A stretch of 64,000 nt of DNA from Streptomonospora nanhaiensis (GCF_013410565.1 NZ_JACCFO010000001.1:5208001-5272000); one strand, 5' to 3'. Numbered from the stretch's first letter, positions 54,324 through 63,640 are shown. Made by a program: numbers and translations. The notes: generated by a model not told the origin, from the letters alone.

Positions 54324-55736
54324 CTACTCGCTCCGGCGGGTTCGCACCGCCGCGATCAGCCGCTCCTCGGCGTCGGCGCCCGGGCCCACCCGCGGCAGCC
54401 GCCACAGGAACACCGCGCCGACCAGCCACCAGCCGCCCACGATCACCCACTCATAGGGCCACACCAGCGCCGCCGGCATGCCCGGCAGGTACAGCACGCC
54501 CAGGCCCAGCGACAGCACCAGCGCCGCCACGCCCACCGCGGTGCCCGCCGGGGTGCGAAACGGCCGCTCCATGGCGGGTTCGCGCCGGCGCAGCACCAGG
54601 AAGGAGAGCACGACCGTCACGTAGGCCACCACGATGTTGATGCCGCCGGCGTCCACCAGCCACACCAGCATGGGGCGGCCGAACACCGGCGCGATCACCG
54701 ACAGCCCGCCGATGAACAGCACCGCGTTCCCGGGAGTGCGGAATCTCGGGTGCACGCGGCCGAACCACGCCGGGATCATCTCCGAGCGCGCCATGGCGTA
54801 GAGCAGCCGGCTGCCGCCGATCAGGAACGCGTTCCAGCTCGTCAGGATCCCCGCGATCCCGCCCAGCACCAGCACGTTGCCCAGCGCCTGGCTGTCCCAC
54901 AGCGCCGCCATGGAGTCCGCCGAGGCCAGTTCGGAGTCCAGCAGCTGCGCCGGCGACAGCCCCGCGCTGACCGTCAGCATGATCATGATGTACCAGGCCG
55001 CCGCGCACCCCACCGACACCACCAGCAGCCAGCCCACCTGCCGGTAGGGGATCTTGATCTCGCTCGCCGACTGCGGCACCACGTCGAACCCCACGAACAG
55101 GAACGGCACCGCCACCAGCACCCCCATGAGCCCGGGCACGCCGCCGGCGAACAGCGGCTGCATGTTCTGGGCCGACCCGCCGGTGAACGCCCCCAGCAGC
55201 AGCACGGCGCCCGAGGCCAGCAGGAACAGCACCGCGATCGTCTGGAAGACCGACGCCGGCCGGATTCCGACGTAGTTGAGCGCGGTGATCGCCACCGCCG
55301 CCACCGCGCCCACCGCCACCCAGCTCGCGTAGACGTCGTAGTCGGCCACCGTCCACAGGTACCCCGCCCGCATGTCGGGCAGCAGGTAGAGCACGGTGTG
55401 CGGCAGCGCCACCGCCTCGAACGCCACCACCGAGACATAGCCGAGCACCATCGCCCACGACGCCACGAACGCGCCCCGGCCGCCCAGCGCCCGCAGCGCG
55501 TAGTGGTGCTCGCCGCCCGCGTGCGGCATGGCCGAGATGAGCTCGGCGTAGGTGAGCCCCACGAGCGCGATGATCGCCCCGCCGATCACGAACGCCAGCG
55601 CCGATCCCAGGCTGCCCGCGCCGTCGATGAACTCGCCCGTGAGCACGATCCAGCCGAAGCCGATCATCGCGCCGAACGCCAGCGCCAGGACGTCCCCGCG
55701 CCCCAGCACCCGCAGGAATTCGCTGTTGGCCGCCAC
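54324..55736 (-). CDS. APC family amino acid permease
   Basis: A 470-residue transporter with about twelve helices. It starts VAANSEFLRVLGRGDVLALA, followed by the helix 1 unwound motif GAMIGFGWIV and the helix 6 region VGFDVVPQSASEIKIPYRQ, typical of amino acid/polyamine/organocation permeases. The GTG at 55736 is chosen because AGGAAGG lies eight bases upstream; an in-frame TTG at 55778 would add 14 residues. The amidase gene lies upstream in the same direction, with 138 bases between that hold an AT-rich stretch (55825-55860). The two may form an amide or amino acid utilisation pair. Confidence 0.9.
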   Translation of the reverse strand: MAANSEFLRVLGRGDVLALAFGAMIGFGWIVLTGEFIDGAGSLGSALAFVIGGAIIALVGLTYAELISAMPHAGGEHHYALRALGGRGAFVASWAMVLGYVSVVAFEAVALPHTVLYLLPDMRAGYLWTVADYDVYASWVAVGAVAAVAITALNYVGIRPASVFQTIAVLFLLASGAVLLLGAFTGGSAQNMQPLFAGGVPGLMGVLVAVPFLFVGFDVVPQSASEIKIPYRQVGWLLVVSVGCAAAWYIMIMLTVSAGLSPAQLLDSELASADSMAALWDSQALGNVLVLGGIAGILTSWNAFLIGGSRLLYAMARSEMIPAWFGRVHPRFRTPGNAVLFIGGLSVIAPVFGRPMLVWLVDAGGINIVVAYVTVVLSFLVLRRREPAMERPFRTPAGTAVGVAALVLSLGLGVLYLPGMPAALVWPYEWVIVGGWWLVGAVFLWRLPRVGPGADAEERLIAAVRTRRSE

Positions 55737-55874
55737 TGTCCGCGCCTTCCTCTTCGGGAACAGAGAGGTGATCAGCAATTGAAGTCACGGACGCGGTGCA
55801 GGGGCAATGAGCTGCGTATTGAGGGTTCGTTTCGACATAAGGACGCTTTTATGACAAAAGTCGGTTCTGGGGTT

Positions 55875-57326
55875 TCACCGAGTGTTCTGTCCGTTCGCCG
55901 GCGCGCCGCGTCCGCACAGCGGCGGGCGGCGCTTGCCGAACCCCGTGGCGCGCTCGAACGCGTGCGCCACCTCCAGCACCCGCCGCTCGGCCAGGTGCGG
56001 GCCCACGATCTGCACGCCCACCGGAAGTCCCTCGGGGGTGAACCCGCCCGGCACCGACACCGCCGGGCAGGCCGTCACCGTGATGTGGGAGCACGACCGC
56101 ATCCAGTCCAGGTAGGTCTCCTGCACCACGCCGTCGATGTCGGGCGGGTACTCCAGGCCGGCGTCGAACGGCACCACCTGGCTCACCGGCAGCACCAGCA
56201 CGTCGTAGCGCTCGAAGAACCGCCGCATCCGGTGGTAGATCCGGGTGTGCAGCACCTCGGCGCGCCCCACGTCGGCGCCGCTGAGCGCGCGGCCCTGCTC
56301 GATGTTCCACACCAGGCTCGGCTTGAGCCGGTCGCGCGCGGAGTCCAGCAGCCCGCCCAGCGACACCTCGAACGCCCACGCCCGCAGCGTGCGGAACACC
56401 TCGTCGGCGTCGCGGAGGTCGGGGGAGTCCTCGGCCACCACGCAGCCCAGGTCCGCCAGCACCCGCGGCACCGGGGCGAGCGCCTCCACCACGGCCCGCT
56501 CGCACACCGCCGCCCCGCCCAGGTCGGGGGTCCAGGCCACCCGCAGACCGCGCAGGTCGCGCTCCAGCGGCTCGGCGAACCCCGCACCCGGCTCGGGCAC
56601 CGCGATCGGGCTGCGCGGGTCGGGCCCGGCCATCACCGACAGCAGCAGCGCGGCGTCGGCCACCTCCCGCGCCATGGGCCCCTGCACGCCCAGCGTCGAC
56701 CACCCCAGCGGGGCGGGGTGGCGGGGCACCCGCCCCGGCGAGGGCCGCAGCCCCACCACGTTGTTGAACGCCGCCGGGTTGCGCAGCGACCCGCCCATGT
56801 CCGAGCCGTCGCACAGCGGGTGCATGCCGGCCGCCAGCGCGGCGGCGGCCCCGCCGCTGCTGCCCCCGGCCGACCGGGTCAGGTCGTAGGGGTTGCGCGT
56901 CAGCCCGAACACCGGGTTGAACGTGTGCGAGCCCGCCGAGAACTCCGGGGTGTTGGTCTTGCCCACGGTGATCGCGCCCGCCGCGCGCATCCGCTCCACC
57001 ACCAGTTCGTCGCGCCGGGGCACGTTGCCGGCGAACAGCGGCGAACCGAACGTCGTGCGCACCCCGGCGGTCTCGTGGGCGTCCTTGTGCGCGACCGGCA
57101 GCCCGTGCAGCGGCCCCACCTCGGCGCCCGAGGCCAGCCGCTCGTCGGCGGCCGCCGCCTCGTCCATGGCCCGCTCGGCGCACAGCGTCACCACCGCGTT
57201 GACCCTCGGGTTCACCGCCTCGATCCGCGCCAGGTGCGCGCCCACCACCTCGCGGGCCGACACCTCCCGCGCGCGCAGCATCCGCGCCAGGTCGCGGGCG
57301 GAGCGGTAGGTGATCTCCTCGTCCAC
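55875..57326 (-). CDS. Amidase, amidase-signature family
   Basis: A 483-residue amidase-signature hydrolase. The catalytic triad positions are visible: Lys in LPVAHKDAHETAG (about 83), the cis-Ser in AGGSSGGAAAALAAGM (about 158) and the nucleophile Ser region in GSDMGGSLRNPAAF (about 182). The rest fits the family, ending GLPVGVQIVGPHLAERRVL. A GTG at 57326 is preferred since GAGGAGGG lies upstream. Relatives hydrolyse aliphatic, aromatic or peptide amides; the adjacent permease suggests an amino-acid-like amide. It is divergent from the cobalamin riboswitch at 57496. Confidence 0.92.
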   Translation of the reverse strand: MDEEITYRSARDLARMLRAREVSAREVVGAHLARIEAVNPRVNAVVTLCAERAMDEAAAADERLASGAEVGPLHGLPVAHKDAHETAGVRTTFGSPLFAGNVPRRDELVVERMRAAGAITVGKTNTPEFSAGSHTFNPVFGLTRNPYDLTRSAGGSSGGAAAALAAGMHPLCDGSDMGGSLRNPAAFNNVVGLRPSPGRVPRHPAPLGWSTLGVQGPMAREVADAALLLSVMAGPDPRSPIAVPEPGAGFAEPLERDLRGLRVAWTPDLGGAAVCERAVVEALAPVPRVLADLGCVVAEDSPDLRDADEVFRTLRAWAFEVSLGGLLDSARDRLKPSLVWNIEQGRALSGADVGRAEVLHTRIYHRMRRFFERYDVLVLPVSQVVPFDAGLEYPPDIDGVVQETYLDWMRSCSHITVTACPAVSVPGGFTPEGLPVGVQIVGPHLAERRVLEVAHAFERATGFGKRRPPLCGRGAPANGQNTR

Positions 57327-57495
57327 GGCCGGTGCCCTCCTCGACTCATCGCCCCGTCGGCGCGGCCATCCCACCCCACCGGCCCGGCCGCGCGCAAGGC
57401 GGCGCCCTCACCGTCCCCCGCCTGCCCCGGCACCCCCCGCGCCCCGGGGCGACTGCGGTGCGGGCGCGCGGAGGCCGGTGTGAGACGCTGGTGCG

Positions 57496-57685
57496 CGGTG
57501 CCCCGATCGCGGCGCACGCCCCGGTTCGTCCAGGGCCCGCCGCGACAGCAGGAACCCGGTGCGAATCCGGGACGGACCCGCCACTGTGACCAGGAAGCGA
57601 CCCCGCCACGCACGCCACTGCCGGACCCCGGTGGGAAGGCGGCGGGGGAGCGGCGATCTGGAAGCCAGGAGACTGCGCGGCACCG
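57496..57685 (+). promoter_or_regulatory. Cobalamin riboswitch, long type, upstream of the chelatase fusion
   Basis: Core GGTGCGAATCCGG at 57559-57570 after GCAGGAACCC, then CCGCCACTGTGACCAGG, GTGGGAAGGCGG and the B12 box GGAAGCCAGGAGAC around 57661-57673. A closing P1 helix can form between CGGTGCC (57496-57502) and GGCACCG (57679-57685). It ends 46 bases before the GTG start of the ChlI/ChlD fusion. Vitamin B12 should repress the chelatase and cobO. Confidence 0.93.
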
Positions 57686-57731
57686 CGACCGACCCCTGTG
57701 GGCGTGGACTCCCGAGGAAGGACTGACCCGC

Positions 57732-59822
57732 GTGAGCGCTCCTGCTCGCTATCCCTTCAGCGCGGTCGTCGGCATGGCCGACCTCAAGCTGGCGCTGCTG
57801 CTCAACGCCGTGTCGCCGGCCGTGGGCGGCGTGCTGGTCCGCGGCGAGAAGGGCACCGCCAAGTCGACCGTGGTGCGCGCCCTGGCGGCGCTGCTGCCCT
57901 CCATCGCCGTGGTCGAGGGCTGCCGCTTCGCCTGCGACCCCGCCGCCCCCGACCCCGGCTGCCCCGACGGCCCCCACGTCCCCGGCGCGGCCCCGGCCGA
58001 GCGCCCCGCCCGGCTCGTGGAGCTGCCGGTGGGCGCCAGCGAGGACCGGCTGGTCGGCGCGCTCGACCTGGAGCGCGCGCTCACCGAGGGGGTCAGGGCG
58101 TTCGAGCCCGGCCTGCTCGCCGACGCCCACCGCGGCCTCCTCTACGTCGACGAGGTCAACCTGCTGCACGACCACCTCGTCGACCTGCTGCTGGACGCCG
58201 CCGCCATGGGCACCTCCCATGTCGAGCGCGAAGGCGTGTCTGTGCGCCACGCGGCGCGCTTCCTGCTCGTGGGCACCATGAACCCCGAGGAGGGCGAACT
58301 CCGCCCGCAGCTGCTGGACCGCTTCGGCCTCACCGTCGAGGTCGCCGCCACCCGCGACCCCGCCCAGCGGGCCGAGGTCGTGCGCCGCCGGCTGGCCTTC
58401 GAGGCCGATCCCGGCTCCTTCGCCGCCGCCTACGCCGACGACGAAGCCGACCTCGCCGAACGCATCCGCGCCGCCCGCGAGCGCCTGCCCGGCGTGGTGC
58501 TCACCGACGCCGCGCTGCGCCAGGTCACCGCCGTGTGCGCGGCCTTCGACGTCGACGGCCTGCGCGCCGACATCGTCACCGCCCGCGCCGCCATGGCGCT
58601 GGCCGCCTGGCGCGGCCACGGCGAGGTCGGCTCCGACGACGTCCGCGACGCCGCCCGCCTGGCCCTGCCGCACCGGCGCCGCCGCGACCCCTTCGACGCC
58701 CCCGACCTCGACGAGGACCGCCTGCGCGAGGCGCTGGAGCAGGCGGAGCAGGCGGGTGAGCCCGACCCAAAAGGCCCTGATGAGGACCCCCCGGAGCCCC
58801 CGGAGGGTCCCCCACCCGCGGACCCCGGCGCCCCCGAGCCGCCTGCGTCAGCCGAGGGCGCGGACGGCCCGGAGGGCCCCGCCGAGCCCGAGGGGACCGG
58901 CACCTCCGATCCCGCACCGGGCGGGGCGGGCACCGACCCGGCCGACGACCGCCCCGGTGCCCAGGACGACCCCCCGGCCGACGGGTCCGGCCCCGCGTCG
59001 GAGGGCCCGGCCGCCGAACCGGGCGAGCCCTACCGTCCGCGCCTGCTGCGCCTCACCGGGGTGGGCCACGGCGCGCCCGGCCGCCGCTCCCGCGCCGAGA
59101 CCCCCCACGGCCGCACCTCCGGCGCCCGCCCGCCCGCGCGGCGCGTGGGCGCCCTGCACCTGGGCGCCACCCTGCGCGCCGCCGCGCCCTACCAGCGCGC
59201 CCGCGGACGCAGCGGTCCGGGACTGGTGCTGCGCCCGGGCGACCTGCGCGAGGCCGTCCGCGAGGGCCGCGAGGGCAACCTCGTGCTGTTCTGCGTGGAC
59301 GCCAGCGGCTCCATGGCCGCCCGGCAGCGCATGCGCGCCGTCAAGGGCGCGGTCCTGAGCCTCCTCCTGGACGCCTACCAGCGGCGCGACAAGGTCGGCC
59401 TGGTCACCTTCCGGGGCCGCGCCGCCGAGGTCGCACTGCCGCCCACGTCGTCGGTCGAGGCCGGGGCCCGCCGCCTGCGCGAGCTGCGCACCGGCGGCCG
59501 CACCCCGCTGGCGGCCGGCCTGGCGCGCGCGGCCGAGGTGCTGCGCGTCGAGCGGCTGCGCGACCCCGCCCGCCGCCCGCTGCTGGTCGTGGTCACCGAC
59601 GGCCGCGCCACGCACGGCGGGCTCGACACCGCCCTGCGCGCCGCCGCCGGGATCGGCGCGCGCGGCGTGCACAGCGTCGTCGTGGACTGCGAGTCCGGCC
59701 CGGTTCGCCTCGGGCTGGCCGACCGCCTGGCCGCCGCCCTGGACGGCGAGTCCGTGCGCCTGGAGGAGTTGGCCGCCGACGCGCTGACCGGCCTGGTTCG
59801 CGGCACCCGCCGCGCCGCCTGA
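57732..59822 (+). CDS. Fused ChlI/ChlD-type chelatase AAA/vWA protein, probable CobN partner
   Basis: A 696-residue fusion. The AAA part (about 5-330) has Walker A GVLVRGEKGTAKSTVVRAL, Walker B LLYVDEVNLLHDHLVDLLLD and the sensor GTMNPEEGELRPQLLDRFG. A very long acidic, Pro-rich linker (about 335-440) separates it from the C-terminal von Willebrand A domain (about 510-690) with the metal site DASGSM and VVTDGRATHGG. In aerobic actinobacteria such a single protein replaces CobS/CobT and drives CobN. It follows a cobalamin riboswitch and precedes cobO, supporting a cobalt rather than magnesium role. Both chelatase genes are riboswitch-controlled. Confidence 0.92.
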   Translation: MSAPARYPFSAVVGMADLKLALLLNAVSPAVGGVLVRGEKGTAKSTVVRALAALLPSIAVVEGCRFACDPAAPDPGCPDGPHVPGAAPAERPARLVELPVGASEDRLVGALDLERALTEGVRAFEPGLLADAHRGLLYVDEVNLLHDHLVDLLLDAAAMGTSHVEREGVSVRHAARFLLVGTMNPEEGELRPQLLDRFGLTVEVAATRDPAQRAEVVRRRLAFEADPGSFAAAYADDEADLAERIRAARERLPGVVLTDAALRQVTAVCAAFDVDGLRADIVTARAAMALAAWRGHGEVGSDDVRDAARLALPHRRRRDPFDAPDLDEDRLREALEQAEQAGEPDPKGPDEDPPEPPEGPPPADPGAPEPPASAEGADGPEGPAEPEGTGTSDPAPGGAGTDPADDRPGAQDDPPADGSGPASEGPAAEPGEPYRPRLLRLTGVGHGAPGRRSRAETPHGRTSGARPPARRVGALHLGATLRAAAPYQRARGRSGPGLVLRPGDLREAVREGREGNLVLFCVDASGSMAARQRMRAVKGAVLSLLLDAYQRRDKVGLVTFRGRAAEVALPPTSSVEAGARRLRELRTGGRTPLAAGLARAAEVLRVERLRDPARRPLLVVVTDGRATHGGLDTALRAAAGIGARGVHSVVVDCESGPVRLGLADRLAAALDGESVRLEELAADALTGLVRGTRRAA

Positions 59823-59952
59823 CACCCGCCCGCCGTCCGCGCCGACAGCCCCGACAGCGCCGTCCGTGCGGGCGCCCCGCCGCCGTCCGCCGCGCCCCAC
59901 GGCGACCGATCCCGCCACCGACCCGACCACCGACCCACTCAGGAGGCCGCCC

Positions 59953-60555
59953 ATGCCGCAGGGCAGACCCACCCACGTGCCCGACGACGGGCTCACCACC
60001 CGCCAGCGCCGCAACCGCCCGCTGCTGATGGTGCACACCGGCCCCGGCAAGGGGAAGTCCACCGCCGCGTTCGGGCTGGCCGCCCGCGCGTGGGCGCAGG
60101 GCTGGGACATCGGCGTGTTCCAGTTCGTGAAGTCGGCCAAGTGGCGCATCGGCGAGGAACGCGCCCTGCGGGTGCTGGGGGAGTCCGGCGAGGGCGGCCG
60201 GGTGCACTGGAACAAGATGGGCGAGGGCTGGTCGTGGATCCAGCGCCCGGGCACCGAGGCCGACCACGCCGCCGACGCGGCCGAGGGCTGGCGGCAGATC
60301 AAACGCGACCTGGCCGCCGAGACCTACGGGCTGTACGTGCTGGACGAGTTCACCTATCCCCTGAAGTGGGGATGGGTCGACGTCGAGGACGTGGTCGCCA
60401 CCCTCGCCGACCGCCCGGGCCGCCAGCACGTGGTGATCACCGGCCGCGACGCCCACCCCCGCCTCCTGGAGGCCGCCGACCTCGTCACCGAGATGACCAA
60501 GGTCAAGCACCCCATGGACGCCGGGCAGAAGGGCCAGCGCGGGATCGAGTGGTAG
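59953..60555 (+). CDS. cobO: Cob(I)yrinic acid a,c-diamide adenosyltransferase
   Basis: A 200-residue CobA/CobO/BtuR-type enzyme that adds the upper adenosyl ligand. The ATP loop is VHTGPGKGKSTAAFGLAARA (about 27-46); other marks are FQFVKSAKWRIGEERAL, the MGEGWSWIQ stretch, VLDEFTYPLKWGWVD and the C-terminal TEMTKVKHPMDAGQKGQRGIEW, which is nearly invariant. The ATG follows AGGAGG. It is 130 bases after the chelatase fusion and probably shares its riboswitch-controlled transcript. Confidence 0.96.
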   Translation: MPQGRPTHVPDDGLTTRQRRNRPLLMVHTGPGKGKSTAAFGLAARAWAQGWDIGVFQFVKSAKWRIGEERALRVLGESGEGGRVHWNKMGEGWSWIQRPGTEADHAADAAEGWRQIKRDLAAETYGLYVLDEFTYPLKWGWVDVEDVVATLADRPGRQHVVITGRDAHPRLLEAADLVTEMTKVKHPMDAGQKGQRGIEW

Positions 60556-60559
60556 GCCC

Positions 60560-60577
60560 GGCCGGGCGCGCCCGGCC
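60560..60577. terminator. 18-base palindrome after cobO
   Basis: GGCCGGGCGCGCCCGGCC is a perfect palindrome a few bases after the cobO stop and before the convergent GNAT gene; the fold is a short tight hairpin. Confidence 0.45.
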
Positions 60578-60614
60578 CGTACCCGGGCCCGCCGCCGCCG
60601 GGGGGCGGCCCCGC

Positions 60615-61214
60615 TCAGCGGGTGCCGGGTCCCAGGCCGGTCAGGTCGGCGGGGATGAGGCTGTACACAGCGAGGTCGGTGCGGCCCCGGTGCAGCGGCA
60701 TCGCGTTGCGCTCGGTGCCCTCGTAGACGAAGCCCGCCTTCTCGGCCACGCGCCGGGAGGCGGTGTTGCCCGTGGCCGCCTTCAGCTCCACCCGCTGGAA
60801 CCGCTGGTCGCGCAGCGCCCAGTGCGCCACGGCGACGGCCGCCTCGGTGGCCAGGCCGCGGCCGCGCGCCGCGGGGGACAGCCAGTAGCCGACCTCCGTG
60901 GTGGCGGCCCGCCACATCGTGCGCGTCAGGCCGACCGCCCCGCAGTAGCCGCCCGTCGCGGTCTCCACGATCGCCCACTGCTGGCCGTCGCCGGCGGCGC
61001 GGGACTCCGGCGCCGCCACCAGGCACCAGTGCTCGGCGTCGGCGCGGGTGTAGGGCCTGCCCGGGCGCGGCAGCGGCAGCCAGCGCTGGAGTTCGGGGTC
61101 GGTGGCGGCCCGGTGCACGGGATCGATGTCGTCGCGCGTGTGCGCCCGCAGGGTGAGGCGTTCGGTGTGCAGCACGACCAGCGGCATCGTCCGGGGTTCA
61201 CGGGGTGGGGTCAT
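60615..61214 (-). CDS. GNAT family N-acetyltransferase (RimJ/RimL-like)
   Basis: A 199-residue acetyltransferase of the RimJ/RimL type. It begins near LHTERLTLRAHTRDDIDPVH. The acetyl-CoA loop is EVGYWLSPAARGRGLATEAA (about 106-125), followed by VELKAATGNTASRRVAEKAG and FVYEGTERNAM. Members acetylate ribosomal protein ends, amino sugars or drugs. The start at 61214 or a Met nine codons later are both possible. It lies at the end of the cbi gene group but is not expected to take part in cobalt uptake. Confidence 0.88.
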   Translation of the reverse strand: MTPPREPRTMPLVVLHTERLTLRAHTRDDIDPVHRAATDPELQRWLPLPRPGRPYTRADAEHWCLVAAPESRAAGDGQQWAIVETATGGYCGAVGLTRTMWRAATTEVGYWLSPAARGRGLATEAAVAVAHWALRDQRFQRVELKAATGNTASRRVAEKAGFVYEGTERNAMPLHRGRTDLAVYSLIPADLTGLGPGTR

Positions 61215-61308
61215 CGGCAGGCGCTCCCGGCGGGGGCACGGCGCACAGCGGAGCGGGCCCAGCCACCGGCGGGCGCCCGGACCAGTGCGGATACGGGTAG
61301 GAACCGGC

Positions 61309-61631
61309 TCAAATTTTCCCACGCCCGAGATGTCCGCCGCCAACCGGTCCGCCGCCCGGAGGCCGCCGCACCTCCCGCCGGACGTCCGGGGCGGCGGGCC
61401 CTCCCGGCGGCGCGTCCGCGCCGGCGCCGCCGTGCCGGAGCACGATCCCGTGCCGGATCTCCAGGCGCTCGGCGGCGATGAGGCACGGCACGGGCTCGCG
61501 GCCGCGGCCTCCCGCGCCGTCGGCGCGCGGAAGACCGGGTCGTGGAAGGCCGCCGGGCACGTGAGGAAGGCGGGCCCGTGGAAGACGGGTTCCAGGCCGT
61601 GGTGGCAGGTGAGGTCGCCACCCGCTTCCAT
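61309..61631 (-). pseudogene. Small gene after cbiO, apparently frameshifted
   Basis: A reading frame starts at 61631 just 20 bases after the cbiO stop with a strong GAGGAGGAGAGGAG ribosome site, giving MEAGGDLTCHHGLEPVFHG and PAFLTCPAAFHDPVFRAPTA. Its codon quality then falls near 61490, while a different frame of the same strand picks up with VPCLIAAERLEIRHGIVLRH and ends at a stop at 61309. Joined, the two would give a protein of about 105 residues. A single-base indel, a sequencing error, or a real break are all possible. I do not recognise the family. Confidence 0.35.
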
Positions 61632-61651
61632 CGGCTCCTCTCCTCCTCGGC

Positions 61652-62503
61652 TCACGGGCCCAGCAGCCGCGCGGCCTCCTCCGGGGTGGCCGGGTCGGGC
61701 GCGTCCTCGGGCAGCAGGCCGGCCCGGCGCAGGGCGCGGGCGGCCGTGGGCGCCCACGCCGGGCGCAGCCGGGCCGCCGCCGGCACGTCGGGGTCGGCGA
61801 GCACCTCGCGCGCCGGCCCCTCCGCCAGCACCGCGCGGTCCAGCAGCAGCACCCGCTCGGCCCACCGGTAGGCGAGGTCGACGTCGTGCGTGGCCATCAC
61901 CAGGGTTGTGCCGTGCGCGCGCAGCCCCTCCAGCGTCGCCAGCAGCGACTCCACCCCCTGCGGGTCCAGCCCGGCCGTGGGCTCGTCCAGCAGCAGCACC
62001 GACGGCCGCATGGCCAGCGCGCCCGCCAGCACGACCCGCTTGCGCTGGCCGTAGGACAGCAGGTGCGTGGGCCGCTCGGCCAGCGCGGTGATCCCCAGCG
62101 CCTCCAGCGCCCAGTCCACCCGCTCGCCCGCCGCCGCGGCGTCCAGCCCCAGGTTCAGCGGTCCAAAGGAGACGTCCTGGCGCACGCTGGCCGAGAAGAG
62201 CTGGTCGTCGGGGTCCTGGAAGACCAGCTGCACCCGGCGGCGCAGCCCGGCCAGCGCGCGCCGGCCCCGCCCCACCGGTTCGCCGTCCACCCGGACCTCC
62301 CCGGCATCGGGGGAGAGGCTGCCCGCCAGCAGGCGCAGCAGCGTGGTCTTTCCCCCGCCGTTGGGTCCCAGCACCGCAACCGTGCTCCGCGCCGGGACCG
62401 CCGCGTCCAGGCCGGTGAACACCGGGCCGGAGTCGGGGTAGCCGAACACCAGGCCGCACGCGGCCAGCGCCGGCGCGCCGGAGTCCCGCGCCGCCCCCGT
62501 CAC
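61652..62503 (-). CDS. cbiO: ECF cobalt transporter ATP-binding subunit
   Basis: A 283-residue ATPase. Walker A is AVLGPNGGGKTTLLRLLAGS (about 43-62), the Q-loop reads VFQDPDDQLFSASVRQDVSF, the signature LLSYGQRKRVVLAGALAMRP and Walker B VLLLDEPTAGLDPQGVESLL. The DPDDQLFS element is typical of ECF-type ATPases. The last 50 residues (PAWAPTAARALRRAGLLPED) match CbiO tails. The GTG start overlaps the cbiQ stop as GTGA. It drives cobalt uptake with CbiM, CbiN and CbiQ. Confidence 0.95.
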   Translation of the reverse strand: MTGAARDSGAPALAACGLVFGYPDSGPVFTGLDAAVPARSTVAVLGPNGGGKTTLLRLLAGSLSPDAGEVRVDGEPVGRGRRALAGLRRRVQLVFQDPDDQLFSASVRQDVSFGPLNLGLDAAAAGERVDWALEALGITALAERPTHLLSYGQRKRVVLAGALAMRPSVLLLDEPTAGLDPQGVESLLATLEGLRAHGTTLVMATHDVDLAYRWAERVLLLDRAVLAEGPAREVLADPDVPAAARLRPAWAPTAARALRRAGLLPEDAPDPATPEEAARLLGP

Positions 62504-63255
62504 AGGGCCGCGCCCAGCGCCGACGGACCCAGCGCCACCGCCGCCACCAGCAGCGCCGGCGCGGCGGCCGCCGCCAGCGCCGCCGGGCGCAGCGGGGTCT
62601 CCTCCACCAGCACGGTGAGCGCGCCGGTGTAGCCCCGGCACTCCAGCCCGCGCTGGAGGCGCCGGGAGCGGTCGTAGGAGCGCACGAACAGCGCCGCGCC
62701 CAGCGCGCCCGCCGACCGGATCCACGGCCGCCACCCGCTGTAGCCCAACCGGGCCGCCTGCGCGGCCTGGATCCGCCGCACGCCCTCCAGCGCCACGAAC
62801 AGCATCCGGTAGACGAGCGCCACCACCTCGACCACCGGTTCGGGCACACCGGCGCGTGTCAGACGCGGCAGGACCTCGGCCAGCGGCGTGGTGCACGCGA
62901 ACCCCACCTGGCAGCACACGGCGGCGGCGGCGCGCCCGGCGACCTCGGCGGCGCGCGCCCCGCCGTCGGCGGCCATGGCCACCGCGCCCCCGGGACCGCC
63001 GACGCTGACCAGCAGCGCCGCCGCGCCGGTGAGGACGAACAGCAGCGGCCCCCACACGGCCCCCGCGTAGGCGCGCGGCGCCACCCGCGCCGGGCCGAGC
63101 ACCGCGCCCACCGCGGCCGCGGCCGCCAGGGGAGCGGCCGGCCAGGCCGGCAGCACGAGCGCGCACACCAGCAGCCCGCCGAACAGGACGCCCTTGACAG
63201 CGGGGTGGAGCCGCCGCCACGGGCTCCGGTAGGCCGCGGCGTCGATCGCCGGCAT
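62500..63255 (-). CDS. cbiQ: ECF cobalt transporter transmembrane subunit
   Basis: A 251-residue membrane coupling protein. It begins MPAIDAAAYRSPWRRLHPAV, has five or six helices, and carries the two short cytoplasmic coupling segments typical of T-components, seen as EGVRRIQAAQAARLG and RSYDRSRRLQRGLECRGYTG. It lies six bases after the cbiN stop and overlaps cbiO. Confidence 0.93.
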   Translation of the reverse strand: MPAIDAAAYRSPWRRLHPAVKGVLFGGLLVCALVLPAWPAAPLAAAAAVGAVLGPARVAPRAYAGAVWGPLLFVLTGAAALLVSVGGPGGAVAMAADGGARAAEVAGRAAAAVCCQVGFACTTPLAEVLPRLTRAGVPEPVVEVVALVYRMLFVALEGVRRIQAAQAARLGYSGWRPWIRSAGALGAALFVRSYDRSRRLQRGLECRGYTGALTVLVEETPLRPAALAAAAAPALLVAAVALGPSALGAAL

Positions 63256-63260
63256 CGCGC

Positions 63261-63638
63261 CTACCGCGCGGCCCCGCCGCGCTTCGCCCCGGGCCCGCCG
63301 CCCGGCGCGGACGCCTCGGCGGCCCGGGTGCCGGGCGCACCGGAGCGCTCCAGCCTGCGGCGGGTGCGCAGCACGCCGAAGCAGTAGCCGATGATCCCGG
63401 CGCCGATGGCCGCCTGCAGCGCGAACAGGCCCGACTCGATCTCGCTGGACGGCGCCTCGTAGACCGGGGTGAACCAGGGCTCGTAGTCGGGGTCGATCCG
63501 CTGGACGGCCTCCTCGGCCTCGGCGTCGGCGCCCGGGAACGGCTCGGGCAGGTGGTCGGCGGCGCCGATCAGCACGGGAAGCACGGCGATGGCCGCCGCG
63601 GCGGCGATCAGCAGCCAGGTCGTCAGGGTCCGGGGCAT
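63261..63638 (-). CDS. cbiN: ECF cobalt transporter accessory subunit
   Basis: A 125-residue protein with two membrane helices (about 5-27 and 78-97) separated by an external acidic loop: ADHLPEPFPGADAEAEEAVQ and IDPDYEPWFTPVYEAPSSEI. The segment YEPWF and the ESGLFALQAAIGAG helix are the CbiN signature. CbiN assists metal capture by CbiM. The C-terminal tail of about 25 residues is basic and low in complexity. The ATG at 63638 has AAGGCGGG at a good distance; a TTG two codons earlier would overlap the cbiM stop. Confidence 0.92.
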   Translation of the reverse strand: MPRTLTTWLLIAAAAAIAVLPVLIGAADHLPEPFPGADAEAEEAVQRIDPDYEPWFTPVYEAPSSEIESGLFALQAAIGAGIIGYCFGVLRTRRRLERSGAPGTRAAEASAPGGGPGAKRGGAAR

Positions 63639-63640
63639 GC

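Noticed and set aside
54057-57731. Plus-strand open frame leading into the chelatase fusion
   Set aside because: It is antisense to the permease and amidase genes and passes through the riboswitch; the true start is the GTG at 57732.
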